Of a stretch of 54,453 bases of DNA, positions 1-8,526 are shown one piece after another (positions within the stretch are counted from its first letter, which is position 1; every line of letters begins with the position of its first letter). Position numbers and translations under genes: made by a program. Origin of the DNA: an uncultured Chloroflexota bacterium (lineage in GTDB: Bacteria > Chloroflexota > Anaerolineae > UBA4142 > SHND01); the NCBI GenBank assembly GCA_937870825.1, contig CALMZO010000273.1:1-54453 (forward strand), in the 5' to 3' direction. Below the pieces are notes generated by a model that ran no database searches, was not told where the DNA came from, and saw only the letters and a list, made by a program, of their open reading frames with translations.

Positions 1-396
1 TCCGGGTCTTGGTTTGTTCCGAGAGAGACGCGTGGCGGTGATGTGGAATGGATTTCGAAAGAGACTCCAGAGAACGCAGTGGTGATGACCACACGCCCAA
101 CGACTTATTATTTGTATGTCAAACGCCAGTTTGTCAACTTGTCATTGCCGACCATTGACGAAGAAAACCTAATTCGCCTGATCCGTACCTATAATGTGGA
201 CTATGTGATCGGACCCGTGCTTGACCATCCGTTACAAGTAACATCGAGTTACAACTCGTCGGGTGGAAAGCGCTTGCGAGCAACAATATCTCAATTGGCA
301 AAACGGGGTATCTTTGTCTCCCGATATGTGCTCGGCGATGTGGATGAAGTTATCTTTCAAGTGGACAAGCGCAAACTCGCACTGGAGAAACCGTGA
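1..396 (+). CDS. C-terminal part of a membrane (GT-C/PMT-like?) protein, 5'-truncated by window edge
   Basis: The frame is open from base 1 to the TGA at 394-396, so only the last 131 residues are visible. The visible part is soluble. It has a W-I-S-K-E-T-P-E-N-A stretch followed by alternating beta-strand-like segments (VVMTTR, YYLYVKR, VDYVIG). This pattern resembles the extracytoplasmic C-terminal tail of polytopic GT-C glycosyltransferases of the PMT/ArnT type. That assignment is inferred from resemblance; no membrane segment or catalytic motif lies inside the window. A GTG at 43 is an internal codon rather than a likely start. It precedes a polysaccharide cluster on the same strand. Confidence 0.55.
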   Translation, partial: SGSWFVPRETRGGDVEWISKETPENAVVMTTRPTTYYLYVKRQFVNLSLPTIDEENLIRLIRTYNVDYVIGPVLDHPLQVTSSYNSSGGKRLRATISQLAKRGIFVSRYVLGDVDEVIFQVDKRKLALEKP

Positions 397-491
397 ACTC
401 GGTCAAAATCTTTCGCTGCTCTGTTATATTAATCGCCTATCAATAAGCGTGTTTGCATTTCTTCGACAAACTGCCAGTCTTTTATAATCGT

Positions 492-1757
492 ATGCCATTA
501 TTGGAACACATGATTTCACGTCGGGGAAAAAGAGCAGAACTCCTCTTGAAGACTGTGTCAGCACTGATTTTGATTGGAGTATTGGTTGCCTTTGATGGGT
601 CAGCTTGGCAGCGCAATCAGAATTCGCTCGCGCGCTTGCACTGCCTCGCGCCCTTGATTCAACACCCCGGCTCCAAATCACAAATCAATGCTGAATGTTT
701 GAATGATGCCGTCGTGATGGCGATTTGGGCAAGTGCCAACGCGCAACCGGAACTGGCAATGCAGGGTCTCGCGAGTGCGGAACGAGAGATGAGTACGTTC
801 ACCGCCATTTTGGCAAAAGGGGTAGAAAACGATACTGTTGATCTTCGTTTGCCCTTTGCCAGTCCGCCGTGGGGTCTCGCCGAGTTCTATGCATTGCTGG
901 CATTCCACGCGCAAGCCGCTGGGCAAGCGGAACGTGCGGTCACGTTGTTTCAGCGCGCATTGGTCATACGTCCAACAGATTGGACAAGCGATTTTTTTTC
1001 GCGGTACCTGCGCGCCCTAAGCGAAGCGCAACAACAAGTCATCATAGGATTAGAGCAGGAGCGAACCGCGCCCGCAACCACTGCACCACAAGTTGCTGTC
1101 GGACACAAGCTTCATCCCGGCTGGGATACTCCAATATCGTTTCCGAATCAGTTTAATTTATTGGGATTTACGCTCAAAAGTGAAACCGCATTCGAGCTGG
1201 GGTTGCCACTCGAAATGGAACTTTTTTGGCAAGCTCCAAATGGAAAGTCCATAAAGCAACCGGTAACTCTTTCGAACCTCTTGCCCAATGGCGGCTTTGA
1301 ATTGCCAACGCTACCTGCACAGCCGCGCCGCGTGTTGGGCTGGTGGCAGCGTACACCGGAGATTCAGTACGTTGCACTTGAGCAAACGAGAATTCGTTTG
1401 GATGGGCGCGAGTCGGTCGTATTGGTGTCGCAAGCAAATCAGGGAGTAGATGACTTTAAATTTTCACGTCTGGTTCCTGTCATCCCAAACGAGTTTTTGT
1501 TGTGGAGTGCATGGATTCAAAGCGAACATGGTGCGCCGCACATTTTCGTAGCCTGGTTGGACCAGAACAAGAGCAAGCTGCGGGAAGAAATTCCGATGCA
1601 CGGAAATGCAAAGGGCAAGGGACGTCGTTATGCAGGAGTGCTCCAGGTTCCCTCGGATGCAAGATACATGTATTGGGCCTTGGTGAATTTGCGTTCGCCC
1701 GGCGTGGTGACGTGGGATGATGTTTTTGTAATCCCTCTTGAACTGCCGGGACCCTAG
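492..1757 (+). CDS. membrane-anchored protein with TPR-like repeat and C-terminal jelly-roll (CBM-like) domain
   Basis: A 421-residue protein if it starts at the ATG at 492; a TTG at 453 would add 13 residues and an ATG at 510 would remove six. Residues 17-35 form one hydrophobic segment after a basic stretch, so it is probably anchored with the bulk outside. Residues about 127-162 read like a tetratricopeptide pair (ALLAFHAQAAGQAERAV, then LFQRALVIRP). From residue 262 a segment begins with NLLPNGGFE, the usual opening of CBM4/9-type beta-sandwich domains, and it continues to the end. Such proteins occur beside exopolysaccharide genes, but I know of no defined role. It may bind or organise the nascent glycan. 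Confidence 0.7.
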   Translation: MPLLEHMISRRGKRAELLLKTVSALILIGVLVAFDGSAWQRNQNSLARLHCLAPLIQHPGSKSQINAECLNDAVVMAIWASANAQPELAMQGLASAEREMSTFTAILAKGVENDTVDLRLPFASPPWGLAEFYALLAFHAQAAGQAERAVTLFQRALVIRPTDWTSDFFSRYLRALSEAQQQVIIGLEQERTAPATTAPQVAVGHKLHPGWDTPISFPNQFNLLGFTLKSETAFELGLPLEMELFWQAPNGKSIKQPVTLSNLLPNGGFELPTLPAQPRRVLGWWQRTPEIQYVALEQTRIRLDGRESVVLVSQANQGVDDFKFSRLVPVIPNEFLLWSAWIQSEHGAPHIFVAWLDQNKSKLREEIPMHGNAKGKGRRYAGVLQVPSDARYMYWALVNLRSPGVVTWDDVFVIPLELPGP

Positions 1758-2030
1758 CTGGACCTGATCCGGAAGCATACCGTCAAAAGTCGTTAAGCGC
1801 TTCAAAGAGAAAGTAAGAGCTAGGCGTGTAAATTTGTTGGCCGTAGAAATCTCTCTATCTCCTTTAATAACCCCTCTTGCATCATTAACCAACTTGGTGT
1901 GAGTGAGCTTTCAACAGATGCACAAGTCTAAACGATTTGCCGGAGTGGATGCCCAAGAGCCGGGTTAAAGATGCACTCGTTTGTGTAAGGCAGTGCAACT
2001 CTTTACGAATGGAGCGTATTTTCAAAAAAG
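1758..2030. other. intergenic region holding a 98-bp inverted-repeat element
   Basis: Between the jelly-roll protein and the CgeB-like glycosyltransferase there is no convincing ORF. The region contains the inverted-repeat element at 1878-1975, described separately. It is followed by an AT-rich stretch (TATTTT near 2017) that could hold a weak promoter for the next gene; no good -35 box is evident. Confidence 0.5.
1878..1975 (+). repeat. 98-bp MITE-like element, copy 1
   Basis: It starts TGCATCATTAACC and ends GGTTAAAGATGCA, giving a 13-bp terminal inverted repeat with one mismatch. A second unit of the same length lies at 23206-23303 and shares TTAACCAACTTG, TCTAAACGATTT and CCCAAGAGC. A partial copy in the opposite orientation starts at 23049. 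No exact target duplication is visible at this copy. Confidence 0.65.
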
Positions 2031-3050
2031 ATGAAGGTCCTTTTGGTAGGTGTTGGTGAGTTCTATCATATTGGAGCGCTTTTTCGTCGAGCATTAGTAG
2101 AATTGGGTCATGAGTGTTGCTTTATAGATGAGCGCCAAGTGTTCCAATATACCCTTATAAACCGAATTGTGCTGAGATTGTTAAAGGGGCAACCGCTTCG
2201 ATACAACGACTTTAATCGCGCAATTCTCCACAGGACACACACATTTCGACCCGATGTGTTGCTTGTCATCAAGGGCATGTATGTGTCACCCAAAATCCTT
2301 TCGCTTGTCAAGCAACAGAGCCGAGTCGTGTTGGTAAATTATGCAACGGATGACCCCTTCAATCCTGTAGTGTCCACACCCGACCTGCGCAATGGGATTT
2401 CTCATTACGATACGTATGTCTGTACCAAGCGCGCGATTATGGAGGATGTGCGACGCGCGGGCTGTGCAAATGTAGCGTTTGTTCCCTTCGCCTACGAGCC
2501 AACGTTGCACTTTCCGGAAGCGCCGCAAAGTGAACAAGAAATAAAAAGGTTCGCGTGTGATGTGTCGTTTGTGGGCGGCGCAGACGCGGACCGTGCGACA
2601 CTTTTGCGCCCGGTGGCAGAGGCATTCCCCAATTCATTTCACGTATACGGTGGCTTTTGGCATCGTTATCCGGAATTTGCGCGTCACCAGAGCGGCATGG
2701 TCTTGGATCGCGCGTACCGCCTGGCTCTTGGCGGTGCCAAGATTAATCTCGGCTTGACCCGCCGGGCAAATCGCGATGGACATACAATGCGTTCGTTTGA
2801 GATTCCGGCGTGCGGCGGCTTGATGATTACAGAACGCACAGATGAGCATTGCGAATGGTTTGAGGATGGCAAGGACGTGGTTTTTTTTGATTCGGATGAC
2901 GAGTTATGTGACAAAGTGCGTTACTATGTCAAGCATGACGCAGAACGCAGGCGCATTGCCCGCGCAGGATATGAGAAAATTACCTTAGGCAAGCATACGT
3001 ACAGGGACCGCATAAAAACAATCTTGCATTTGGCACAAGAGCTGGGATAA
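2031..3050 (+). CDS. CgeB-like glycosyltransferase (GT-B, Glyco_trans_1_2)
   Basis: A 339-residue cytoplasmic GT-B protein. The N-terminus MKVLLVGVGEF begins a Rossmann-like half. Residues 178-185 (VSFVGGAD) open the second half. The C-terminal signature HTMRSFEIPACGG at 251-263 is the nucleotide-sugar binding region of the CgeB/Glyco_trans_1_2 family, followed by E268 and an acidic E-D-G-K-D stretch. Members transfer sugars from NDP donors during spore-coat or surface-glycan assembly; the donor here cannot be read from sequence. Its stop codon directly abuts the flippase ATG, so it belongs to the same transcript. Length is normal for the family. It lies in the lower-GC part of the window. 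Confidence 0.82.
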   Translation: MKVLLVGVGEFYHIGALFRRALVELGHECCFIDERQVFQYTLINRIVLRLLKGQPLRYNDFNRAILHRTHTFRPDVLLVIKGMYVSPKILSLVKQQSRVVLVNYATDDPFNPVVSTPDLRNGISHYDTYVCTKRAIMEDVRRAGCANVAFVPFAYEPTLHFPEAPQSEQEIKRFACDVSFVGGADADRATLLRPVAEAFPNSFHVYGGFWHRYPEFARHQSGMVLDRAYRLALGGAKINLGLTRRANRDGHTMRSFEIPACGGLMITERTDEHCEWFEDGKDVVFFDSDDELCDKVRYYVKHDAERRRIARAGYEKITLGKHTYRDRIKTILHLAQELG

Positions 3051-4328
3051 ATGCTTTCTACCTCCGTGGCAACGCTATGGCGACGCGCGACCAATCTAAA
3101 TTCGTTTATCGGGCAGGTGAGTCTGACCATGGCAACGAATGTGATTGTCGCCGGGTTTGGAATACTTACAGGAATTCTTGCCGCGCGGTTGCTTGGTCCG
3201 GAAGGGCGCGGCGAGCTCGCCGCGATTGTCTTGTGGGGGACACAGATTGCCACCTTCGCGATGTTGGGTATTGATGTGGCGATTGTTTTTTTTGTGAGCC
3301 GCTTTCCTGAACGCTTGGGAAGTTATTTGGGTTCCGCGCAATTTTTGAGTTTGGTCTCAGGTGCCGGATTTGTCATCCTCGGTTGGCTGGCAATGCCATT
3401 CCTTCTCGCCAGTCAAAATGCCCAAGTGATTTTCGCGGCTCAAATATTTCTTCCCGGTATGATTTTGGCTTATGCGCTGGGCGGACTGCCTCATCAAATG
3501 CTGCGTGCCGTCGGCGCATGGCGCGCCTGGAACTTGGTTCGCCTTTCACTTCCCTTGAGTTGGGCGATGCTTTTGGGAGTAGCGTCCGTGGTATCCATTT
3601 GGGCGACCTCCACAAAGCTCATGGTTCTGTATCTCTTAACCTACGTTGTGATGACTGCCGTTTCAATTCTTGCTACTTGGGGTTTTCTCAAGCGCTCACG
3701 TTTGAAGATAGAGCGCGCGCTGTTTGCGCCGCTTCTGCGGTACGGGCTTCCGTGCATGTTGACGGTTTTCCCCTATACCATGAATCTGCGGCTTGACCAG
3801 CTGTTGATGGCAACCTTGTTGCCCTCACGTGAATTGGGATTGTATGTGGTTGCAGTGGCGTGGAGTGGCGCCTCTGTTCCTGTGTTGAACTCGGTCGGAC
3901 CCGTCTTGTTCCCGAAATTGAGCGCGTTGCGCGAAGACTCGCATCGCAAGGCGTTGGTCGGTCGTACCTTGACTCTTCTTGGCATTACCAACGTGATTTT
4001 GACGCTCCTAACTCTACTCGCGACGCCTTTTGTCATTCCTTTCTTGTTTGGCTCGGACTATGCACCTGCAGTATTGCCTGCCGCAGTTTTGGTTTTGGCG
4101 AATATGTTTAATAGCATGAACTTGCTCTTGCAAGACATTCTGCGCGGTTTGGGATCTCCGCGCCCCGTACTGGTTGCCGAAACTGTTGGGTTAATTGTAA
4201 CGCTTGTCTTGCTTGTTATATTGCTGCCTCTGTACGGAATGGTTGGGGCAGCTATTGCTTCATTGGGTGCGTACGCGGCAATTAGTATTGCCCTTTTTTT
4301 ACCACTCCGTCGGGGAATCTTTAAATGA
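3051..4328 (+). CDS. Wzx-type polysaccharide flippase (MOP superfamily)
   Basis: A 425-residue polytopic inner-membrane protein with about 12 hydrophobic segments. The opening resembles MOP-superfamily oligosaccharide exporters: an amphipathic start, then VSLTMATNVIVAGFGILTG and AARLLGPEGRGELAAIVLW, where LLGPEGRGE is typical of Wzx-like proteins. It would flip the undecaprenyl-pyrophosphate-linked repeat unit to the outer face. It starts immediately after the preceding glycosyltransferase stop and overlaps the following methyltransferase by four bases (ATGA), so translation is probably coupled. Exact substrate unknown. A second, MurJ-like flippase lies at 33863. Confidence 0.85.
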   Translation: MLSTSVATLWRRATNLNSFIGQVSLTMATNVIVAGFGILTGILAARLLGPEGRGELAAIVLWGTQIATFAMLGIDVAIVFFVSRFPERLGSYLGSAQFLSLVSGAGFVILGWLAMPFLLASQNAQVIFAAQIFLPGMILAYALGGLPHQMLRAVGAWRAWNLVRLSLPLSWAMLLGVASVVSIWATSTKLMVLYLLTYVVMTAVSILATWGFLKRSRLKIERALFAPLLRYGLPCMLTVFPYTMNLRLDQLLMATLLPSRELGLYVVAVAWSGASVPVLNSVGPVLFPKLSALREDSHRKALVGRTLTLLGITNVILTLLTLLATPFVIPFLFGSDYAPAVLPAAVLVLANMFNSMNLLLQDILRGLGSPRPVLVAETVGLIVTLVLLVILLPLYGMVGAAIASLGAYAAISIALFLPLRRGIFK

Positions 4329-5203
4329 AAAATTGGATCAAACATAAAGTGCCTGGCGCGGCGCGTGGCGTTCGCTGGATGTATCACCAACTGAATGTCT
4401 ATCGCTCAAAGCCGCGATATTATCTCTCTCGCGCGCCGTTTCTTGAAAAATACGATTTCGATTTGCTTTACTTTGATGGACGCGGCAACCATCCGCAACA
4501 ACATCTTGATCGCACCAAGCGTTATGTCCGCTTGGGGAACGCGGACGTGCTTGTGGTTGGATGCCGGTACGGCAATGAGCTAGAACTCTGGCTCAAGGAA
4601 AAACCGAAATCACTTGTGGCATTTGACTACTTCGCCTTTCCACAGGACTGGGCGAAAATGCGGTCTGCATTTCCAAATATCCCGCTTGAATTCTTTAGCG
4701 CGGACGCACATTTTTTGCCGCTTGCAGATAGCTCATTCGACCTTGTAGTTTCGGATAATGTGCTTGAGCATCTCTCCGACCCGGCGCGTGCCATTCAAGA
4801 GATGCATCGGATATTGCGTCCTGGCGGCATGATGTTTGCTGGTTTTGTACCGCTTTTCTGGACTTTTGGCGGTGCACATTATTCAGGCGCATTCGAGCAT
4901 TTGCTTTACCCGCCGGAAAAATTTTACAAGTGGATTGCAGAACGGAATCTTCCGGTGGAGCAAAGCGAATGTCGGCATTATCTTGACCACAACATGTTTA
5001 GCTACTGGAACATTGACCAATACCTGCACGCGTTTCGGCTCTTCAAAAAAGAATTCATCACGCTTCATCTCTCCAAGCTCGCGTATCAATATCGCGCGAC
5101 ACACCCCCGCGAGTGGTCAACATTGCTGGAAGGCTATGCCGAAAAGGATTTACTCATTTCCGGAGCAACCGTATGGCTGCGTAAAATAGGAACGGACAAG
5201 TAA
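4325..5203 (+). CDS. class I SAM-dependent methyltransferase (Methyltransf_11 type)
   Basis: A 292-residue protein. The SAM-binding motif I is VLVVGCRYGNE at 75-85, an unusual version with CRYG in place of GCGxG. D101 is the likely acidic ribose contact, SDNVLEHL at 143-150 is motif IV, and RPGG at 165-168 is the usual post-motif turn. Translationally coupled to the flippase through an ATGA overlap. In this context it probably methylates a sugar of the repeat unit or its terminal residue; this is inferred from position. It ends before a 172-base gap that precedes the polymerase gene. Confidence 0.8.
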   Translation: MKNWIKHKVPGAARGVRWMYHQLNVYRSKPRYYLSRAPFLEKYDFDLLYFDGRGNHPQQHLDRTKRYVRLGNADVLVVGCRYGNELELWLKEKPKSLVAFDYFAFPQDWAKMRSAFPNIPLEFFSADAHFLPLADSSFDLVVSDNVLEHLSDPARAIQEMHRILRPGGMMFAGFVPLFWTFGGAHYSGAFEHLLYPPEKFYKWIAERNLPVEQSECRHYLDHNMFSYWNIDQYLHAFRLFKKEFITLHLSKLAYQYRATHPREWSTLLEGYAEKDLLISGATVWLRKIGTDK

Positions 5204-5287
5204 TCACAAGTTGGTCCGACGCTCACGTCAATGACTCATCTTGCGCAGAAATTATCATTTCGAGCCGTTTTGCTCACGTGGAGTTCA

Positions 5288-5305
5288 GGTGCGAAAGCTC
5301 GCACC
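5288..5305 (+). other. short perfect stem-loop in the gap before the Wzy-like gene
   Basis: GGTGCGA, loop AAGC, TCGCACC: a 7-bp perfect stem in the gap 5204-5375. No U-tract follows, so it is not a standard terminator. A TTGACA at 5362-5367 lies just before the ATG at 5376, but no -10 box follows at the right distance. Confidence 0.4.
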
Positions 5306-5375
5306 GGAAAACCGAGATTCCGCACTGCTTTCGCAAAGACGTGCGTAAATGAGCGGCATGGTTGACATTTGATCA

Positions 5376-6821
5376 ATGCAACAACAACCATCTAACCTCC
5401 AACAATCGAATATTTTCATTGGCGCCTTTTTGGTCCTGTTGCTTTTACTCATTGTAGCAATCGGGATTTTGTTTTCAGACCCCTGGATGTTTATGAAATT
5501 TCCGCTTGAGGACGAATCGGCAGCGCTTCTTGCCCTCAGTATCGTGTTCATGCTGATTGCGCTCATTCCCTTTGCATTGAGTAGAAAGAACGGCAAATTT
5601 GATTGGTTTGAGGTCATCTGCATTATCTCGGGAGCATATCTACTCACCTTTGCTTTACGCGGCATTTACGTTGTCTTTGTTCCGGCACAAATTGGACTGC
5701 GGTATTACGCCGATACACTCGTTCAAGCCCAGTTTCTCTCGCTGGGCGGTTTTGTTTGTTTGTTGGTAGGCTATTATGTACCGTTAACTCGATATCTGGC
5801 TCGACGCGTACCTGTGCCGCGTTGGCGTTGGTCACTTTCACCCGGGTTTGGCAAAGTCATTCTCCTCTTTCTGATTGGTCTCGGAGCGCGCATCGCCCTG
5901 ACATTTGAAAGCATACCATCGGCGTTTCAATACTATTTAGTTTGGCTAAATCAGCTCATGGGGCTAGCGATTGGCATTGCGATACTCTATGTCTTTGTCG
6001 CATCAAAATATCGCCGAAGGTGGATGATCCTCGTTCTCGTTTTGCTTCCTATTCACTCTCTTTTTGCATTCATTGGAACCGGAAACAAGATTACGCTACT
6101 CGAGCCAATTTTCCTCATGGTCATTAGTTATCATTATTTCAAACGACCAATTTCAGTGTACGTCGTTCTCATCTTGGGTTTGGTCTTGAGTCTAACGATT
6201 TTTCCGTTCATTGCGCGTTATCGTATCCAACGCGTTCAACTCGACCCCCTGGAGCGCGTCACTGCCACACTGATTGAACTTGGCTCCGGGCGATTTGAGT
6301 ATTCTAGTCTCGCAATTGCTTCGGTGATGAATCGGTCCCATTTGGTAGATTCGGTTGCACTGATCATCCGATACACTCCTGAGCAGGATTTGGTCGCGGG
6401 CGTGCAGACGTATCTCCTCATCCCGGCGTATGCATTCGTCCCGCGTGCATTGTGGCCCGACAAGCCACTCGATAGCGCGATTGCCTTTGGACATGAATAT
6501 CTGGGACTATCGGGAAATACCAGCATTGGCATTTCCAACCCCGGCGACTTGTATAAAAACCTGGGAGTTGGCGGAGTTCTAGTTGGCATGTTCGCGCTCG
6601 GCGTCTTTTACCGAGTTATATATGAGATATTGATTGCAGGCAGGCGCAGCTGGACGTTTGATACTCGGTTGCCGCTGTACTATATTTATTTTTTTGTGTT
6701 GCAGCAGTTGTACATTGCAACTGAGAGTCCGGTTTCTCTGGGACTGAGTGAACTGCTCAAGCAACTCTTGCTGTTGCTTCTCGTAGCCTTCTTTATGCGC
6801 GCGCCGCTCAATCGTCCGTGA
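5376..6821 (+). CDS. Wzy-type O-antigen/exopolysaccharide polymerase
   Basis: A 481-residue polytopic membrane protein with about 12 hydrophobic segments. A large extracytoplasmic loop contains PRALWPDKP at 356-364. This PRxxWPxKP motif recurs in oligosaccharide repeat-unit polymerases, and it is followed by SGNTSIGIS and PGDLYKNLGVGGVLVGM, which also fit the family. It would join lipid-linked repeat units on the outer face of the membrane. The start ATG at 5376 has no clear ribosome-binding site. Together with the flippase upstream it completes a Wzx/Wzy pair; the Wzz-like partner lies at 17255. Confidence 0.8.
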   Translation: MQQQPSNLQQSNIFIGAFLVLLLLLIVAIGILFSDPWMFMKFPLEDESAALLALSIVFMLIALIPFALSRKNGKFDWFEVICIISGAYLLTFALRGIYVVFVPAQIGLRYYADTLVQAQFLSLGGFVCLLVGYYVPLTRYLARRVPVPRWRWSLSPGFGKVILLFLIGLGARIALTFESIPSAFQYYLVWLNQLMGLAIGIAILYVFVASKYRRRWMILVLVLLPIHSLFAFIGTGNKITLLEPIFLMVISYHYFKRPISVYVVLILGLVLSLTIFPFIARYRIQRVQLDPLERVTATLIELGSGRFEYSSLAIASVMNRSHLVDSVALIIRYTPEQDLVAGVQTYLLIPAYAFVPRALWPDKPLDSAIAFGHEYLGLSGNTSIGISNPGDLYKNLGVGGVLVGMFALGVFYRVIYEILIAGRRSWTFDTRLPLYYIYFFVLQQLYIATESPVSLGLSELLKQLLLLLLVAFFMRAPLNRP

Positions 6822-6833
6822 CAAGGAGACCCC

Positions 6834-7418
6834 ATGAAGCAAGCAGTTGCGGAATTTTATTGGGAACAGATCCCAAATTCTGCGCGCGTTTTAGATTTGG
6901 GGTGTGCAAGTGGTGACCTCGGTCGCTTCAAGCCACAGAACAGCCAAGTATTTGGTTTGGAACTGAATCCCCAGCTTGTAATAGAGGCGAATCAATATGA
7001 GAACGTACAGCTTTGGGATTTGGATTCGCAAGAAGCGCTTCCGTTTCCGGATGGATTTTTTGACGCGGTGGTTGCCAAAGATATTCTTGAACATTTGCAA
7101 AAACCGTGGCGAACCCTGTCGGAAATCAAACGCGTGTGTCGTCCCGGCGGAATCGTTTTGGCATCCGTCATTTGCGAGCGAGGCGGTCGGACCTGGAGTG
7201 ACTATACTCACGTTCGCGGCTTTACAATGCAATCTATTCGTCAGATGTTTACCCATGCGGGTTTTCAAGTCTTGGGCGTCTGGCGGATGGGCGGGATTCC
7301 GCTCAGTTCGAGATTGGGCTTGATTCACTTTGTGCCATATCTATTGCGAATTCCTGTCTTGAATTGGTTTTGGACGAGCAGCTATGAAATTAAAGCGCGC
7401 AAGCTTTCCTCCGAGTAA
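6834..7418 (+). CDS. small MetW-like class I methyltransferase
   Basis: A 194-residue SAM-dependent methyltransferase. VLDLGCASGDLG at 19-30 is motif I. The stretch FFDAVVAKDILEHL carries the acidic motif, and RPGGIVLAS follows. Its compact size and opening resemble MetW and related small methyltransferases found in glycan clusters. An AAGGAG ribosome-binding site sits seven bases before the ATG. The likely target is a sugar or lipid-linked intermediate, inferred only from context. Alternatively it could act on a small metabolite. Normal length for this subfamily. Confidence 0.8.
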   Translation: MKQAVAEFYWEQIPNSARVLDLGCASGDLGRFKPQNSQVFGLELNPQLVIEANQYENVQLWDLDSQEALPFPDGFFDAVVAKDILEHLQKPWRTLSEIKRVCRPGGIVLASVICERGGRTWSDYTHVRGFTMQSIRQMFTHAGFQVLGVWRMGGIPLSSRLGLIHFVPYLLRIPVLNWFWTSSYEIKARKLSSE

Positions 7419-7419
7419 A

Positions 7420-8517
7420 ATGCACTGCCTCGGAGTAACTCTCTTTCGCGGCTTTGCCGAAGACCGTCGCTGGAGTATGGAAGTTTTTGCAAATAATCTT
7501 TGCGCTTCCCTTGAAGCAGTGGCTGGTCGGCAACTCTGTCTCAAAGAGTATCGTCCAACTGTATCTCCTTTTCGCGGCACAAGTTTGGTCGAGATGCGCC
7601 TCGCCCGCTTTGTCGGTTATCCGATACAGGCAGTTCGACAAGGCAATCAAGTCAATCATATTCTCGACCACGCGTATGGTCATTTGTTATACGCGTTGAA
7701 CCCCGCGCATACCGTTGTTACAGTGCATGACGTGCATCCACTCGTACGTTGGCGCGGACGCATCTCCGGTGTGGCGCGCGGCCATTACCCCTGGCTGAAT
7801 GCCTTTGCCTTTCACGCCTTGCGGCGCGCGGCGCACATCGTCACAGATAGTGAAAACACGCGGCGTGACCTACTTGAATTGTGTCAATGTGAGCCGGACC
7901 GCGTCACTGTGGTGCCGCTTGGAATTGCGCCGATTTTTCGTCCATTCTCTCATGCCGAGAAATTTGTCCTGCCACGAGACGGAGTCAAGCGTGTCCTCAT
8001 TACCGGTAGCCAGTTCTACAAGAATCGAACCGGGGCAGTACGCATTTTTGCGCGCTTGCTCAAACTTGCCTCCTTTCCATTGGAATTGATTTCGGTTGGC
8101 AATCAAACGCCTGAATGGGTTAATGTTGTCAAACAAAACAATCTCGAAGCACACGTCCGCTGCATCCAAGTAAAAAAGCATGACGAGATGGCAGCTCTGT
8201 ACAATAGTGTAGATTGCTTGCTTTTCCCTTCGCTGTACGAAGGATTTGGCTTGCCGCTTCTGGAAGCAATGGCGTGTGGGCTCCCGGTGGTAACTTCGAA
8301 TGCGGGCTCCATTCCCGAAACGGTAGGCGGCGCGGCGATGACGTTTCAGCCAGACGATGAAGAAGGATTCACTCAAGCTCTCTTTCGGGTGTTGACAGAC
8401 GACTCTTGGCGGGGTACATTGGTCGAACGCGGTTTGCGACACGTTAAGCAATTTACGTGGGAACGCACTGCACGCGAGACTCTTGAAATCTATCGGCGCA
8501 TTCTGGAATTGTCATAG
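7420..8517 (+). CDS. GT4 family glycosyltransferase
   Basis: A retaining GT-B enzyme of 365 residues from the ATG at 7420. An in-frame ATG at 7384 would add 12 residues and create a 35-base overlap with the methyltransferase. The later start fits better because related proteins begin just before an [15 protein letters not shown] motif. The acceptor half carries TVHDVHPL and [11 protein letters not shown]. The donor half carries [18 protein letters not shown], the E-x7-E motif typical of GT4. It would add one sugar to the lipid-linked repeat unit in the cytoplasm. The next gene begins nine bases later. Confidence 0.85.
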   Translation: MHCLGVTLFRGFAEDRRWSMEVFANNLCASLEAVAGRQLCLKEYRPTVSPFRGTSLVEMRLARFVGYPIQAVRQGNQVNHILDHAYGHLLYALNPAHTVVTVHDVHPLVRWRGRISGVARGHYPWLNAFAFHALRRAAHIVTDSENTRRDLLELCQCEPDRVTVVPLGIAPIFRPFSHAEKFVLPRDGVKRVLITGSQFYKNRTGAVRIFARLLKLASFPLELISVGNQTPEWVNVVKQNNLEAHVRCIQVKKHDEMAALYNSVDCLLFPSLYEGFGLPLLEAMACGLPVVTSNAGSIPETVGGAAMTFQPDDEEGFTQALFRVLTDDSWRGTLVERGLRHVKQFTWERTARETLEIYRRILELS

Positions 8518-8526
8518 AACCTACTC

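Noticed and set aside
5362..5385. TTGACA as a promoter for the Wzy-like gene
   Set aside because: It lies nine bases before the ATG and no -10 box is present at 16-18 bases; any transcript would start inside the gene.
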